Source: Chakrabartyella piscis
Lineage (GTDB): Bacteria > Bacillota > Clostridia > Lachnospirales > Anaerotignaceae
Reading direction: 5' to 3'
NCBI GenBank assembly: GCA_030067835.1
Contig: CP092441.1
Coordinates: 930,001 to 994,000 of the forward strand
DNA length: 64,000 nucleotides
Shown here: positions 1 to 8,998 of the stretch, piece by piece
How the letters are laid out: each line of letters begins with the position of its first letter
Position numbering within the stretch: position 1 is the first letter of the stretch
Notes under the pieces: model-generated
Database searches by the model: none
Seen by the model: the letters and a program-made list of their open reading frames with translations, nothing else
Told to the model about the DNA's origin: nothing
Program-made: the position numbers and the translations under genes

Positions 1-260
1 TCGGTCAGCTCTGAATTTTCCAAAGCCAAAAGAACGGTCATGAGTTTGGTGATACTGGCGGGGTACATTTGCTTGTTGCTATCTTTTTCGTATAAGATAT
101 CACCTGTTTTGGCATCCATCAAAATGGCGGTTTCAGCAGAAACAACAGGTTCATTTGCTTGTTTGTATGTGAGTATATTTTCCACATCAGCACCAAAGGC
201 TGTGATATGGGAACATGTCATGGTTAAAATGAGGGAAAAAATTAAAAAAATGCGTTTCAT
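1..260 (-). CDS. D-alanyl-D-alanine carboxypeptidase (PBP5/DacA-like), N-terminal part
   Basis: Partial gene whose 3' end lies outside the window. Reading the minus strand from ATG at 260 gives a signal peptide (MKRIFLIFSLILTMT, small residues near 23) and then the start of a serine peptidase S11 domain. The acylation motif SxxK is visible as PASITKLMTV near residue 73, preceded by the typical MDAKTGDILYEKDSNK stretch. A GGAGA ribosome-binding site lies upstream at 266-271. The family trims the terminal D-Ala of peptidoglycan pentapeptides at the outer face of the membrane. Divergent from the comEA cluster. The remaining SxN and KTG motifs are not visible because of truncation. Confidence 0.85.
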   Translation of the reverse strand, partial: MKRIFLIFSLILTMTCSHITAFGADVENILTYKQANEPVVSAETAILMDAKTGDILYEKDSNKQMYPASITKLMTVLLALENSELT

Positions 261-456
261 TGATTTCTCCTATATGTAAAATTGAATTTTTGTGCTATGA
301 TAGAGGTAGTGCTTTTTGGAAACCTTTGGTGTGACAAAAAAGAAAGTTTTCACAAGGTCTTGTATTCTTTTGTTAATAATTGTAATATAAATGTAAGAAA
401 AGCACAAGATGTAGTTTTCTGTTTTTTACCAAAAAATAGGAAGGATATGGAAAAAC

Positions 457-855
457 ATGGATAAAAAGGTAAAAAAACAAGTGAAAAATTTGGTTTCTCA
501 TAAAATTTTAATCTTGGTTTTCTTTGGATTGTTTTTCTATACAACCAATGTATATTTTTTAGAACATGAAACGGTAGAGTTGTCCTTTGGTGAACCACGT
601 ACTGCCCAAGAGCTTTTGTATATATGGGGTCAAGAGGGTGCTGTGTATCCAGCTGGTATGTTGGAGCAGATCGATTTGAATACTGCAACAGAGGAACAAT
701 TGAAACTTTTGCCTGGCATTGGTGAAGTTTTGTCAAAACGTATTTTGGAGTATCGTGAAGTGATTGGAGCATTCACTTCTATATTGGAATTGGACGATGT
801 GGAGGGTATTGGTATCAAAACAATAGAATCCATAAGCGATTATATATGTATATGA
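457..855 (+). CDS. comEA: ComEA-like helix-hairpin-helix DNA-binding membrane protein
   Basis: 132 residues: a short basic N-terminus, one membrane segment (about 17-34), a short linker, then a C-terminal tandem helix-hairpin-helix domain (about 70-132) with the signature IDLNTATEEQLKLLPGIGEV and a second GIG turn. ComEA binds incoming double-stranded DNA at the outer membrane face for transformation. The SLBB-type linker domain of longer ComEA proteins is reduced here. ATG at 457 follows AGGAAGG at 438-444 with a long spacer. comEC lies a few genes downstream on the same strand, which supports a DNA-uptake role, although a two-component system sits between them. Confidence 0.85.
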   Translation: MDKKVKKQVKNLVSHKILILVFFGLFFYTTNVYFLEHETVELSFGEPRTAQELLYIWGQEGAVYPAGMLEQIDLNTATEEQLKLLPGIGEVLSKRILEYREVIGAFTSILELDDVEGIGIKTIESISDYICI

Positions 856-869
856 TTTAGGAGGATACA

Positions 870-1559
870 ATGGCATATAAAATTTTAGTTGTTGATGATG
901 AAAAGTTAATTGTAAAAGGCATTAAATTTTCTTTGGAACAAGATGGCATGGAAGTGACACCTGCTTATGATGGAGAAGAAGCTTTGCAAAACATCAAAGA
1001 TTCCAAATTTGACCTTGTGGTGTTGGATGTTATGTTGCCTAAAATGGATGGTTTGGAAGTGTGCCAACAAGTGCGTGAATTTTCACAAATTCCAATCATT
1101 ATGGTTACTGCAAAGGGTGAAGATATGGATAAGATCATGGGCTTGGAATATGGAGCAGATGATTATATCACAAAACCTTTCAATATTTTGGAACTGAAAG
1201 CAAGAATCAAAGCGATTTTGCGTCGTAGTACCAAAAAAGAAGCAGAAAAAGAAGAAGTGAAAAACACATTGCAAGCAAGAGACTTGGAATTGGTTTTCGA
1301 TAGCAGACGTGTGTTTATCAGTGGCAAAGAAGTCAATTTGACAGCAAAAGAATTTGATTTGTTGGAATTGTTGATGGAAAACCCTGGTAAGGTTTATAGT
1401 CGTGAAAAATTGTTGGATACTGTATGGGGATATGATTACCCTGGTGATGTACGTACTGTGGATGTGCATGTAAGACGTTTGCGTGAAAAAATCGAAGCAA
1501 ATCCAAGTGAACCGAAATACATCTTTACAAAATGGGGAGTGGGTTACTATTTTAACTAA
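870..1559 (+). CDS. OmpR/PhoB-family response regulator
   Basis: 229 residues. The receiver domain (about 1-120) has the acidic pair D9-D10, phosphoacceptor D53 (VVLDVMLPKMDG), T80 and K102 (YITKPF). A C-terminal winged-helix Trans_reg_C domain (about 132-229) ends in the usual VDVHVRRLREKI recognition segment and VGYYFN. A GGAGG site precedes the ATG by 6-7 bases. It is followed directly by a histidine kinase whose reading frame overlaps it, so the two form a two-component pair. The architecture resembles PhoP/WalR-type regulators. The target genes and the signal cannot be read from the sequence. Confidence 0.95.
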   Translation: MAYKILVVDDEKLIVKGIKFSLEQDGMEVTPAYDGEEALQNIKDSKFDLVVLDVMLPKMDGLEVCQQVREFSQIPIIMVTAKGEDMDKIMGLEYGADDYITKPFNILELKARIKAILRRSTKKEAEKEEVKNTLQARDLELVFDSRRVFISGKEVNLTAKEFDLLELLMENPGKVYSREKLLDTVWGYDYPGDVRTVDVHVRRLREKIEANPSEPKYIFTKWGVGYYFN

Positions 1560-2997
1560 AAAAGAACAGGTTTTTGAGAAAAAAAAGCCATTTTATATCA
1601 GTTTGCGATGGATTTTGCTTGGAACCTATTTGATTATTGGTTTGGTACCTTTGCTCTTAATTTCTAGCACATTGCTCTATTCCATGAAAGGGTATTTCAT
1701 AGAAGAGAGAAAGCGTGAATTGCTGGGACAAGCCAATATGATTTCTGGTCAAATCATTTCTTCTGACTATTTGGAAAATGATGGTGGTAGAGATGAAATG
1801 GAAGAAACCATTTTGGAAATCAGTCAAGGAAATAAATATCGTATTTTGGTATTGGATGCATCCAGTGTTGTGGTATATGACAGTGGATATGAAGAAACAG
1901 GCAAAACCGTTGTGTTGCCAGAAGTGTTGGAAGCGTTGCAAAACAAGGATATTGCAAATGAACAGGAAAATGGGTCCATTTATGCAGCAGCATCTATTGT
2001 GGATAGCGACAGCACTAGAATGGGTGTAGTGCTCATTTCAGATGGAATTGAAGATATAGAAGATATTTTGTCAGAAATCAGTAGTCGAAGCGATACCTTG
2101 CTTTGGGGGCTTGCAATTGGCTTGTTGATTTTGATGATTGTCATGTCACGTATTTTCACAAGACCACTGCTCAGTATGACCAAAATCATCCAAAGAATGT
2201 CAGAAGGTTATTTTGGTGAACGTTTGCAAATGAATGGTAGAGTGCATAATGAAATTGTGGATTTGGGGATTGCCTGCAACGAAATGGCAGACCAGTTGGA
2301 TCAGGTGGAATCCACCAGACAGCAATTTGTTTCCAATGTATCCCATGAATTGAAGACACCTCTTAGCTCAGTTAAGGTTTTGAGTGAAGCGATTTTGTTG
2401 CAAGAAGATGTACCTAAAGAAATGTATGTGGAATTTTTGCATGACATCAATTCTGAAGTGGATCGTATGACAGCTATCATCAACGATTTGTTGACTTTGG
2501 TGAAGTTGGATCAAACAGAAGTACCTTTGAACTTTGCAGAAACCAGCTTAAACCAATTGATTCAAGGCATCATCAAACGTATGCAACCTTTGGCAATGGT
2601 CAAAGATATTACGATTGCATATAAAGAATCTGGTGAAGTTTTGGCACAGGTGGATGAAGTGAAATTGGTGTTGGCGGTATCCAATTTGATTGACAATGCC
2701 ATCAAATATTCATCTGCTGAAGGAAAAGTGGAAGTGACTTTGGAAGCAGACCATCAAAATGCATTCATTACCGTTGCAGATTCGGGAATTGGTATTCCAG
2801 AAGACGAAGTGGGACGTATTTTTGATCGTTTCTATCGTGTGGATAAAACAAGAGATCGTGAAACAGGTGGAACAGGATTGGGACTTTCCATCACACATGG
2901 TACAGTACGTATGCACAAAGGTAGCATCAAAGTGACCAGTAAAGAAGATGAAGGTACCACAATTATGGTACGTATTCCTTTGCACCAAGGTCAATAA
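1483..2997 (+). CDS. Membrane sensor histidine kinase (HAMP-HisKA-HATPase)
   Basis: 504 residues from the ATG at 1483. Membrane segments lie at about 43-66 and 206-222, with a roughly 135-residue extracytoplasmic sensor between them. HAMP follows (225-280), then HisKA with phosphoacceptor H288 in FVSNVSHELKTPLSS, then the ATPase N box (NLIDNAIKYS), G1 (DSGIGIPEDE), F box (FDRFYRVDKTR) and G2 (GGTGLGLSI). Partner of the upstream response regulator. The start is doubtful: the ATG at 1483 forces a 77-base overlap with the regulator, while an in-frame ATT at 1549 sits five bases after GGGGAGTGGG and would give a more usual short overlap. Boundaries after residue 40 are secure. Confidence 0.93.
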   Translation: MKKSKQIQVNRNTSLQNGEWVTILTKKEQVFEKKKPFYISLRWILLGTYLIIGLVPLLLISSTLLYSMKGYFIEERKRELLGQANMISGQIISSDYLENDGGRDEMEETILEISQGNKYRILVLDASSVVVYDSGYEETGKTVVLPEVLEALQNKDIANEQENGSIYAAASIVDSDSTRMGVVLISDGIEDIEDILSEISSRSDTLLWGLAIGLLILMIVMSRIFTRPLLSMTKIIQRMSEGYFGERLQMNGRVHNEIVDLGIACNEMADQLDQVESTRQQFVSNVSHELKTPLSSVKVLSEAILLQEDVPKEMYVEFLHDINSEVDRMTAIINDLLTLVKLDQTEVPLNFAETSLNQLIQGIIKRMQPLAMVKDITIAYKESGEVLAQVDEVKLVLAVSNLIDNAIKYSSAEGKVEVTLEADHQNAFITVADSGIGIPEDEVGRIFDRFYRVDKTRDRETGGTGLGLSITHGTVRMHKGSIKVTSKEDEGTTIMVRIPLHQGQ

Positions 2998-3044
2998 CTT
3001 GTATCAGAAAACGGTTTCTTGTATCGATAAAAGAGGAGGTGTGT

Positions 3045-4001
3045 GTGCCTTTGGTTCAGAAGAAAAAGTGGTTTGGTGTATTTTTAAGCTTGCTGATTAT
3101 GTTTGTTTTGGTTTTTGTTGCCATTATGGTTAAGGATCATTTTTGGCAAAAGAAGGACAATACAGTTGAGCTATATTACACAGGAACTGCCAATAAAATG
3201 AAATTATTGGAAACAGAAATGACAGCAGATTCCAATGAACAACTGGTTTTGGATGTCATTGCAAAATTGCAAAGTGGATCAGAAGGAGAAGGATTTGCAG
3301 CAGTCATACCAGAAACATTGGAAGTGAAATCCATTCTCTTGGAAGATGGCATTGCATATATTGATTTTTCCAAAGAATATTATGAAATGGAAGCGGTGGA
3401 AGAAATTTTGTGTAGATCTTCCTTGGTTTGGTCATTGACTTCATTGCAATTCATCACATCCATATCGTTGCGTGTGGAAAATGAGCCATTGGTCAGCAAA
3501 AGTAATGTGACTTATGGTTTGTTACATAGACAAAATGTGTCCATTAGTGCAGAAATTTCACCAAATACAACGGAATATGCAATCTTGAAATTGTATTTTG
3601 CAAATGAAGACAAATCCGATTTGGTGATGGAAGATCGTGTGGTGGAAGTCATTGCAAATCAAGCAAAAGAGTTGAGTATTTTGGAACAACTCATTGCAGG
3701 TCCAAGGGAAGAAAGCTATACCAGTGTGATTCCAGATGGTACCAAAATTTTGGATGTGGCAACCACAAGTGATGGCATTTGTTATGTGAATTTGAGTCAA
3801 GAATTTGTGGCAAACCATGCAGGTGACGCAGCAGGAGAATTGTTGACCATCTATTCCATTGTCAATTCTTTGGCAGAGTTGGATTCTGTACAAAAGATAC
3901 AGTTCCTCATTGAAGGTGAAAAAATGGATGTGTATAAAGGTCATGTGGACTTTGGTACACCCTTTGTACCTGTTAATGGTGTGGGCTCAATTATTGGATG
4001 A
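3045..4001 (+). CDS. Membrane-anchored tandem GerMN domain protein
   Basis: About 318 residues. A short basic N-terminus and one membrane segment (WFGVFLSLLIMFVLVFVAIM) are followed by an extracellular region with two GerMN modules, about 55-165 and 190-300. Each has the pattern ...LIAGP/LQSG...VIP...I.D....YV(I)(D/N)(L/F)S.EF. GerM in Bacillus is a sporulation and germination lipoprotein; the same fold occurs in LpqB next to two-component kinases, which matches this position right after a histidine kinase. The start chosen is GTG at 3045, placed 5 bases after AGGAGG (3034-3039). A GTG at 3039 overlaps that site and is unlikely. No lipobox cysteine is seen. Confidence 0.85.
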   Translation: MPLVQKKKWFGVFLSLLIMFVLVFVAIMVKDHFWQKKDNTVELYYTGTANKMKLLETEMTADSNEQLVLDVIAKLQSGSEGEGFAAVIPETLEVKSILLEDGIAYIDFSKEYYEMEAVEEILCRSSLVWSLTSLQFITSISLRVENEPLVSKSNVTYGLLHRQNVSISAEISPNTTEYAILKLYFANEDKSDLVMEDRVVEVIANQAKELSILEQLIAGPREESYTSVIPDGTKILDVATTSDGICYVNLSQEFVANHAGDAAGELLTIYSIVNSLAELDSVQKIQFLIEGEKMDVYKGHVDFGTPFVPVNGVGSIIG

Positions 4002-6373
4002 TTTTGGAAGTGATAGAAATGAAAGTCAAGTGTCCAGCTATATGGGCAGCAATCTTTATGATATGTGGAATTTATATGAGACTAGGGGTATCAGAAATGG
4101 TATTCCTAGTTTTTTTCATGGTAATTTGCATTTGCACTCTACGATTCGTGATAAAAAGAGAATGGGATGGTATGATATTACTGGTGGTTTTTGTAACGCT
4201 TGGTATCATACGTAGCGGCAGTGCTATAGATGTGAATTTGGAGAAAGTACCATCACATAACTATACTGCAACGGTGACAGATGTGATGATTACAGGGGAA
4301 AACACGCAAAGATTGCTACTGGATATGGATGTGGAATCCACCCATGGTGTGGTGCTTGTTGTACCCTATTCAGAAGATGAAGCATATATGTATTCCATTG
4401 GTGAACGCATACGTTTCAAAGGAGAATTGGAAGATTTATCACCAGCATCCAGACCAAATGGATTTGATCCTTGGTTGTATTATTTGACAAAGGGTATAGG
4501 TTATTCTGTGTATCCAGAGCGTTTGGAATCCCTAGGCATGGTAGAAGAATCAAAAGATATTTGGCTGGTATTTGCACGTTGGAAAGAATCGCTGTTTGGT
4601 GTTTTGGATACCTATTTGCTAGAAATAGAAAGTAGCATTGCAAAGGCTGTTTTGGCAGGCGAAAAGGATTATATTGCAAATGATACTTTGGATTTATATG
4701 AAAGATGTGGCATACAACATATGCTTTGTGTTTCAGGGTTGCACATTGCTTTGTTTACTTTATATTTGCATACAATTTTGGAACGTGTATTCAGAATACC
4801 TAGAAAACCATTGATTTTATGTACCATTGCAGCTTCCATAGTATATGTATTGTTTACTGGTGCAGCACCATCTTCCATAAGAGCTGTCATCATGGGGAAT
4901 ATGGTTTTGGTGGGTCATTTGATTGGACGTAAAAGCACTTGGTGGAACAATGTGGCAATTGCAGCACTGGTAATTTTGTGTATACAACCATTGTATTTAT
5001 TCCAAGGTGGGGTTCAACTATCCTTTGTTACAGTCATTGGTTTGTGGGTTGCACGTTCCACATTGCCAGAAGATGCCAATATAAGACAAAAGAGCTATAT
5101 GGTATTGCGTAGCTGTGTGTATGCGTCTTTGTTCAGTTATCCAGTGGTGGCATATTATTTCTATTCCATATCCTTGATTGGAATTTTGGTGAATATGGTG
5201 GTGCTTCCAGTTTTGGGTGTGTTGTTGGGGTGCTTGGTATTGTTGTCCATCAGTGGATTTTTGATTCCACCATTGGCGCCTGTGTTTGCATCAATGGTCA
5301 AATTGATTATCCTATATATTGATGGCGTTTGTATCTTTGCAGATAGTGTACCAAATGGTTATGTTTTGGTGGGTTCTCCTTCTTTGGCAACTATATTTCT
5401 GGCTTATGGATTCATGTTTTGTGTATTTTTATATGGAAATCGTTTCTGTAATTGGAAAACTGCAATTTGTTTTGGATTTGCATTGTGGTTTTCCATCTAT
5501 GGAAATGAATTGATATACAAACGCAATCTGGTTACATTTTTGGATGTGGATCAAGGAGATTGTATCATCGTTTCCACCTATGATGGACATGCTGTTATGA
5601 TAGATGGTGGTGGTTGGTATGGTTCTGATATTGGTGGAAATGTAGGTGTGGATGAGGTTGTACCATATCTGGAATATTTGGGCATTGGAGAATTGGATGG
5701 TATGTTCATCACCCATTTGGACTTGGAACATGTCATTGGTGCAGTGGAAGTTTTGGATGTATTACCTGTCAAATCCATTTATTTCACACCATATCCACAA
5801 GATGACTTAACTTATTGGTGGTTATTTCAAGTAAGGATAGCAAAAAACAACGTTTTATTATATACTTTAGAAGAAGGGATGATAACACCTTGGCAAGATG
5901 GCGTTTGGGAATGTTTATATCCCATTCCAGATGTGAGCTTTGTAGATGGCAATGAAAACCATGGTTCTTTGGTGATGCGATATTCCTATGGTGGTACTAG
6001 CGTCTTATTGACAGGTGATATCACAAAAGAAGATGAAGAACTGTTACTAGAACGCCAAGGAGAAAATTTGCGTTCCGATATTTTGCAATTGCCAGCACAT
6101 GGTTCAAGTGCTTCTGGTAGTTTGGCATTTTTGGAAGGTGTTGAAGCTGAAATGGGAATCATCTCTTGTGGATTAGATAATATATATGGATACCCCGATG
6201 GAAGTGTATTGAAAAATTTGGGGTATATGGATACGGATGTGTATCGAACAGACCAGATGGGTAGTATTTTACTATACCTGTCACCAGATGGCAGTATAGA
6301 TGTGGAATGTGTCAAAGAAAGGGATTTGATTTATGAAAGAATTAAAAAAGCAGTGGAAGAATGGAGAATTTAA
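3998..6373 (+). CDS. comEC: DNA internalization protein ComEC/Rec2
   Basis: 791 residues, the family's usual size. The parts are: N-terminal DUF4131 with membrane helices (about 1-150), the Competence domain (about 200-480) with CGIQHMLCVSGLHIALF, and a C-terminal metallo-beta-lactamase-like domain (about 505-770) with VTFLDVDQGDCIIV, a THLDLEH metal motif, and LPAHGSSASGS. ComEC forms the inner-membrane channel for single-stranded DNA. The ATG overlaps the upstream stop (ATGA at 3998-4001). A second ATG at 4019 behind GGAAG is an alternative start. The first motif has Glu where HxDxDH is usual. Confidence 0.95.
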   Translation: MILEVIEMKVKCPAIWAAIFMICGIYMRLGVSEMVFLVFFMVICICTLRFVIKREWDGMILLVVFVTLGIIRSGSAIDVNLEKVPSHNYTATVTDVMITGENTQRLLLDMDVESTHGVVLVVPYSEDEAYMYSIGERIRFKGELEDLSPASRPNGFDPWLYYLTKGIGYSVYPERLESLGMVEESKDIWLVFARWKESLFGVLDTYLLEIESSIAKAVLAGEKDYIANDTLDLYERCGIQHMLCVSGLHIALFTLYLHTILERVFRIPRKPLILCTIAASIVYVLFTGAAPSSIRAVIMGNMVLVGHLIGRKSTWWNNVAIAALVILCIQPLYLFQGGVQLSFVTVIGLWVARSTLPEDANIRQKSYMVLRSCVYASLFSYPVVAYYFYSISLIGILVNMVVLPVLGVLLGCLVLLSISGFLIPPLAPVFASMVKLIILYIDGVCIFADSVPNGYVLVGSPSLATIFLAYGFMFCVFLYGNRFCNWKTAICFGFALWFSIYGNELIYKRNLVTFLDVDQGDCIIVSTYDGHAVMIDGGGWYGSDIGGNVGVDEVVPYLEYLGIGELDGMFITHLDLEHVIGAVEVLDVLPVKSIYFTPYPQDDLTYWWLFQVRIAKNNVLLYTLEEGMITPWQDGVWECLYPIPDVSFVDGNENHGSLVMRYSYGGTSVLLTGDITKEDEELLLERQGENLRSDILQLPAHGSSASGSLAFLEGVEAEMGIISCGLDNIYGYPDGSVLKNLGYMDTDVYRTDQMGSILLYLSPDGSIDVECVKERDLIYERIKKAVEEWRI

Positions 6374-7340
6374 AACATGCTATCTGTTTTATGGAACAGA
6401 AACTTTTTTGGTGCAAAATTACGAAAAAGCATTGATGGAATCCATTTTGCCAGCTGGAGCAGAATTGATGAATTTGGAGGTTTTGGAAGAAAAAAGAGCC
6501 ACAGCCGAAAAGATCATGGAAAGTGCAGAAACATTTCCTTTTTTGAATGACAAACGCTTAATTGTGGTGAAAAGAAGTGGATTCTTCCAAAAGGGTTCTG
6601 CAAAAGAAGAAGGTGAAAAACTTCTTGCATATATGGAAACTTTGCCAGATACAGCATGCATTTTGTTTGTGGAAGAAAAGGTAGAAAAAAACAATCGCTT
6701 GTATAAAAAAGTATCTTCCATAGGACAGGTAGTGGAGTTTAAAACACCTACAGAAAAAGAATTGACTGCTTGGATTGCAAGAGAATGCAAACAAGGTGGA
6801 CTTTCCATTACAGCCAGTGTCATAGCACAGTTTTTACAACGTGTAGAATCCAATATGGAAGCAATGTCACAGGAAATTGGCAAACTCATTGCCTACAAAA
6901 ATGGTGCATCTGAAATTCGAGTAGAAGATGTGTTGGAGGTATGTACACCATCCTTGGAATCTAAGGTCTTTGATTTGGTGAAAGCGGTTGCAGAAGCAAA
7001 GCCAAAACAAGCCATCACCATATACAAAAATATGTTGTTGCAAAAACAATCTCCATATATGATTTTGTCATTGGTCACCAGACAATTTCGTTTGATTTTG
7101 GAAACAGCGTTGTTGTCAAATGAAGGGTTGCCCAATGCTATGATTGCAGAAAAATTGGAGATACGAGAATTTCAAATGAAGGAATACCAAAAGCAAAGTA
7201 GACGTTTTTCTGTAGAACAATGGCAAAAAGCATTGTCTGATTGCTTGGAAGCGGATTTGCAAATCAAAAATGGTTTGATGGGTGAAGAAGTGGCAGTGGA
7301 AATGCTCATTATGAAATATAGTGCAGGTTTGCTTGGATAA
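6333..7340 (+). CDS. holA: DNA polymerase III subunit delta
   Basis: 335 residues, full length for HolA, the clamp-loader subunit that opens the sliding clamp. Visible landmarks are the N-terminal CYLFYGTETFLVQNYEKAL Walker-like segment, the degenerate AAA+ core (ADTACILFVEEKVEKNNRLYK), and the C-terminal collar region (KSPYMILSLVTRQFRLIL; LEADLQIKNGLMGEEVAVEMLIM). The start overlaps the end of comEC by 41 bases. The comEC-holA pairing is common in Firmicutes and makes the assignment firm. Confidence 0.95.
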   Translation: MKELKKQWKNGEFKTCYLFYGTETFLVQNYEKALMESILPAGAELMNLEVLEEKRATAEKIMESAETFPFLNDKRLIVVKRSGFFQKGSAKEEGEKLLAYMETLPDTACILFVEEKVEKNNRLYKKVSSIGQVVEFKTPTEKELTAWIARECKQGGLSITASVIAQFLQRVESNMEAMSQEIGKLIAYKNGASEIRVEDVLEVCTPSLESKVFDLVKAVAEAKPKQAITIYKNMLLQKQSPYMILSLVTRQFRLILETALLSNEGLPNAMIAEKLEIREFQMKEYQKQSRRFSVEQWQKALSDCLEADLQIKNGLMGEEVAVEMLIMKYSAGLLG

Positions 7341-7371
7341 AATAAATTGCTACAAAACACAAGCATGTAGT

Positions 7372-7446
7372 TGTAGGGGCACCCCTGTGTGGGTGCCCGT
7401 CATGAACAGCCACAAAACAAACGGGTGGGCATGGAAACCCATCACT
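7372..7446. repeat. Two TGTAGGG palindromic repeats
   Basis: Copy 1 at 7372-7400 (plus orientation): TGTAGGG flank, stem GGGCACCC / GGGTGCCC around a CTGTGT loop, CCGT end. Copy 2 at 7421-7446 (minus orientation) belongs to the GGGTTTCCATGCCC class. Both lie between holA and the convergent aminotransferase gene. Confidence 0.8.
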
Positions 7447-7476
7447 ACTAATACTTGACTTTCACAGGGATAAAAC

Positions 7477-7518
7477 AAAAGCACCTTTTTATCGCATATA
7501 GGATAGAAAGGTGCTTTT
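7477..7518. terminator. Bidirectional intrinsic terminator between holA and the aminotransferase
   Basis: Perfect 12-bp inverted repeat AAAAGCACCTTT / AAAGGTGCTTTT around an 18-base loop, A-rich on one side and T-rich on the other. It can serve both convergent genes. Confidence 0.85.
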
Positions 7519-7545
7519 ATTATGTTTATAATTTATATTATTTTG

Positions 7546-8751
7546 TTATTTCTTTGGATATGCACAAATCATTTCACCCAATTGTTGGATACCACTTGCA
7601 ATGATTTCCATTGGTACACTGGCGAAATTCAAACGCATGTAACGAGAACCATATCCATTTCCTTCAGCAAAACAACCTTCACCAGCAACAAAAACAATTT
7701 TACAAGTGTTGAGGGATTCAGCCAACAATTCAGTGGTGTTGTAACCTTCTGGCAATTCCACCCATGTATACAAACCACCTTCAGGATAGGTATGTTTGGT
7801 ACCTTCTGGGAAGTGTTCATCAATACATTTGAGCATAAATTCTCTACGTTCACGATACAAATCACAGATTTTCTTATGATGGTCTGGATAATATCCACGT
7901 TTGAAGAATTCAGAAGCCAAAACCTGACAAAGCACATTGGTATGGGTATTCATAGCGGTTTTTGCATCACAGAATTTCTGTTGGAAACGTTGGTCAGCAA
8001 CAATATAACCAAGTCTGCTACCAGGGCTGAAAATTTTAGATAAACTGTTTGCCATAATGACATTACCAGAAGTATCAAAGCTTTTGATTGCAGGCACATC
8101 TTCACCAATGAAACGAATGTCACGATAAGGGTCATCTTCCAAAACAAGAACATCATATTCAGCAGCAAGTTCAGCCAATCTTTTACGACGCTCTGCACTC
8201 ATGGTGATACCAGTTGGATTTTGGAATGTTGGAATGGTATAAATCATTTTTGGATGATATTCTTTGATTTTGGCTTCCACATCTTCCATCACCAAACCAT
8301 TTTCATCGGTTGCACAAGGAATGCATTTTGCTTCATACATTTCAAATGTCATCATACAATGGAAGAAGGTTGGCGATTCCACCAGAATCACATCACCAGG
8401 GTTTAAGAAAGTGGCACAGATGATACAAACCGCTTCCATGCCACCACCTGTGATCACCAAATCATCAGCAGTAGCAGGAATGCCCTTTGGTGCAAGTAAA
8501 CTTTCCACAATACCTTCACGCAAGTCCAACAAACCTTTTGCAGTACCATATTGCAAAGCTTGCAAACCACGACTGCCTTCTGTCAAAACATCATTTGCAA
8601 TTTCATGTACAATATCCACAGGCAATGCTTCTTTTGCAGGAGCACCACCACCAAAGGAAAGCACATTTGGATCTGTCATAGAGTTGATTACAATTTTTAG
8701 GGTATCACAAGAACGTTGCATAGTATCCCATCGTTTCGCAAATTCTTTCAT
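7546..8751 (-). CDS. PLP-dependent aminotransferase, class I/II fold (2-aminoadipate/aromatic type)
   Basis: About 401 residues. Fold-type I landmarks are ALQYGTAKGLLDLREGI, the glycine-rich VITGGGMEAV, IYTIPTFQNPTG (cofactor-contact Asn), LEDDPYRDIRF (Asp binding the pyridine nitrogen) and the Schiff-base lysine in ANSLSKIFSPGSRLGYI. This is the stand-alone version of the MocR-type aminotransferase domain, typical of 2-aminoadipate, aromatic or branched-chain aminotransferases. The substrate cannot be fixed. The start at 8751 (MKEFAKRW) follows AAAGGA and GGTGAA; a longer frame to 8790 begins before these sites. Confidence 0.9.
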   Translation of the reverse strand: MKEFAKRWDTMQRSCDTLKIVINSMTDPNVLSFGGGAPAKEALPVDIVHEIANDVLTEGSRGLQALQYGTAKGLLDLREGIVESLLAPKGIPATADDLVITGGGMEAVCIICATFLNPGDVILVESPTFFHCMMTFEMYEAKCIPCATDENGLVMEDVEAKIKEYHPKMIYTIPTFQNPTGITMSAERRKRLAELAAEYDVLVLEDDPYRDIRFIGEDVPAIKSFDTSGNVIMANSLSKIFSPGSRLGYIVADQRFQQKFCDAKTAMNTHTNVLCQVLASEFFKRGYYPDHHKKICDLYRERREFMLKCIDEHFPEGTKHTYPEGGLYTWVELPEGYNTTELLAESLNTCKIVFVAGEGCFAEGNGYGSRYMRLNFASVPMEIIASGIQQLGEMICAYPKK

Positions 8752-8998
8752 AAATTCACCAGTTCCTTTCGTGTTTATGGCAATTGCCATCCAAAGAAAT
8801 CATAAAAATCATACTTAATTTTATTATAAAGGGTACTGAAAAAAAAGCAAGACGATAACGAAGATATGGATATTTTTGGTATACATGTATACAAAAGTTC
8901 TTGAAACCCAGTTGAAATTGTGATACCATGGATACAATACAGATACATTTGTGTTTGTGTGACGTATAAAATGATGTGATATAGAGAGGAGTTTGCTT

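Noticed and set aside
7372-7400. TGTAGGG repeats as intrinsic terminators
   Set aside because: Stems are strong but no T-run follows, they occur in both orientations, and true terminators lie separately in the same gaps.
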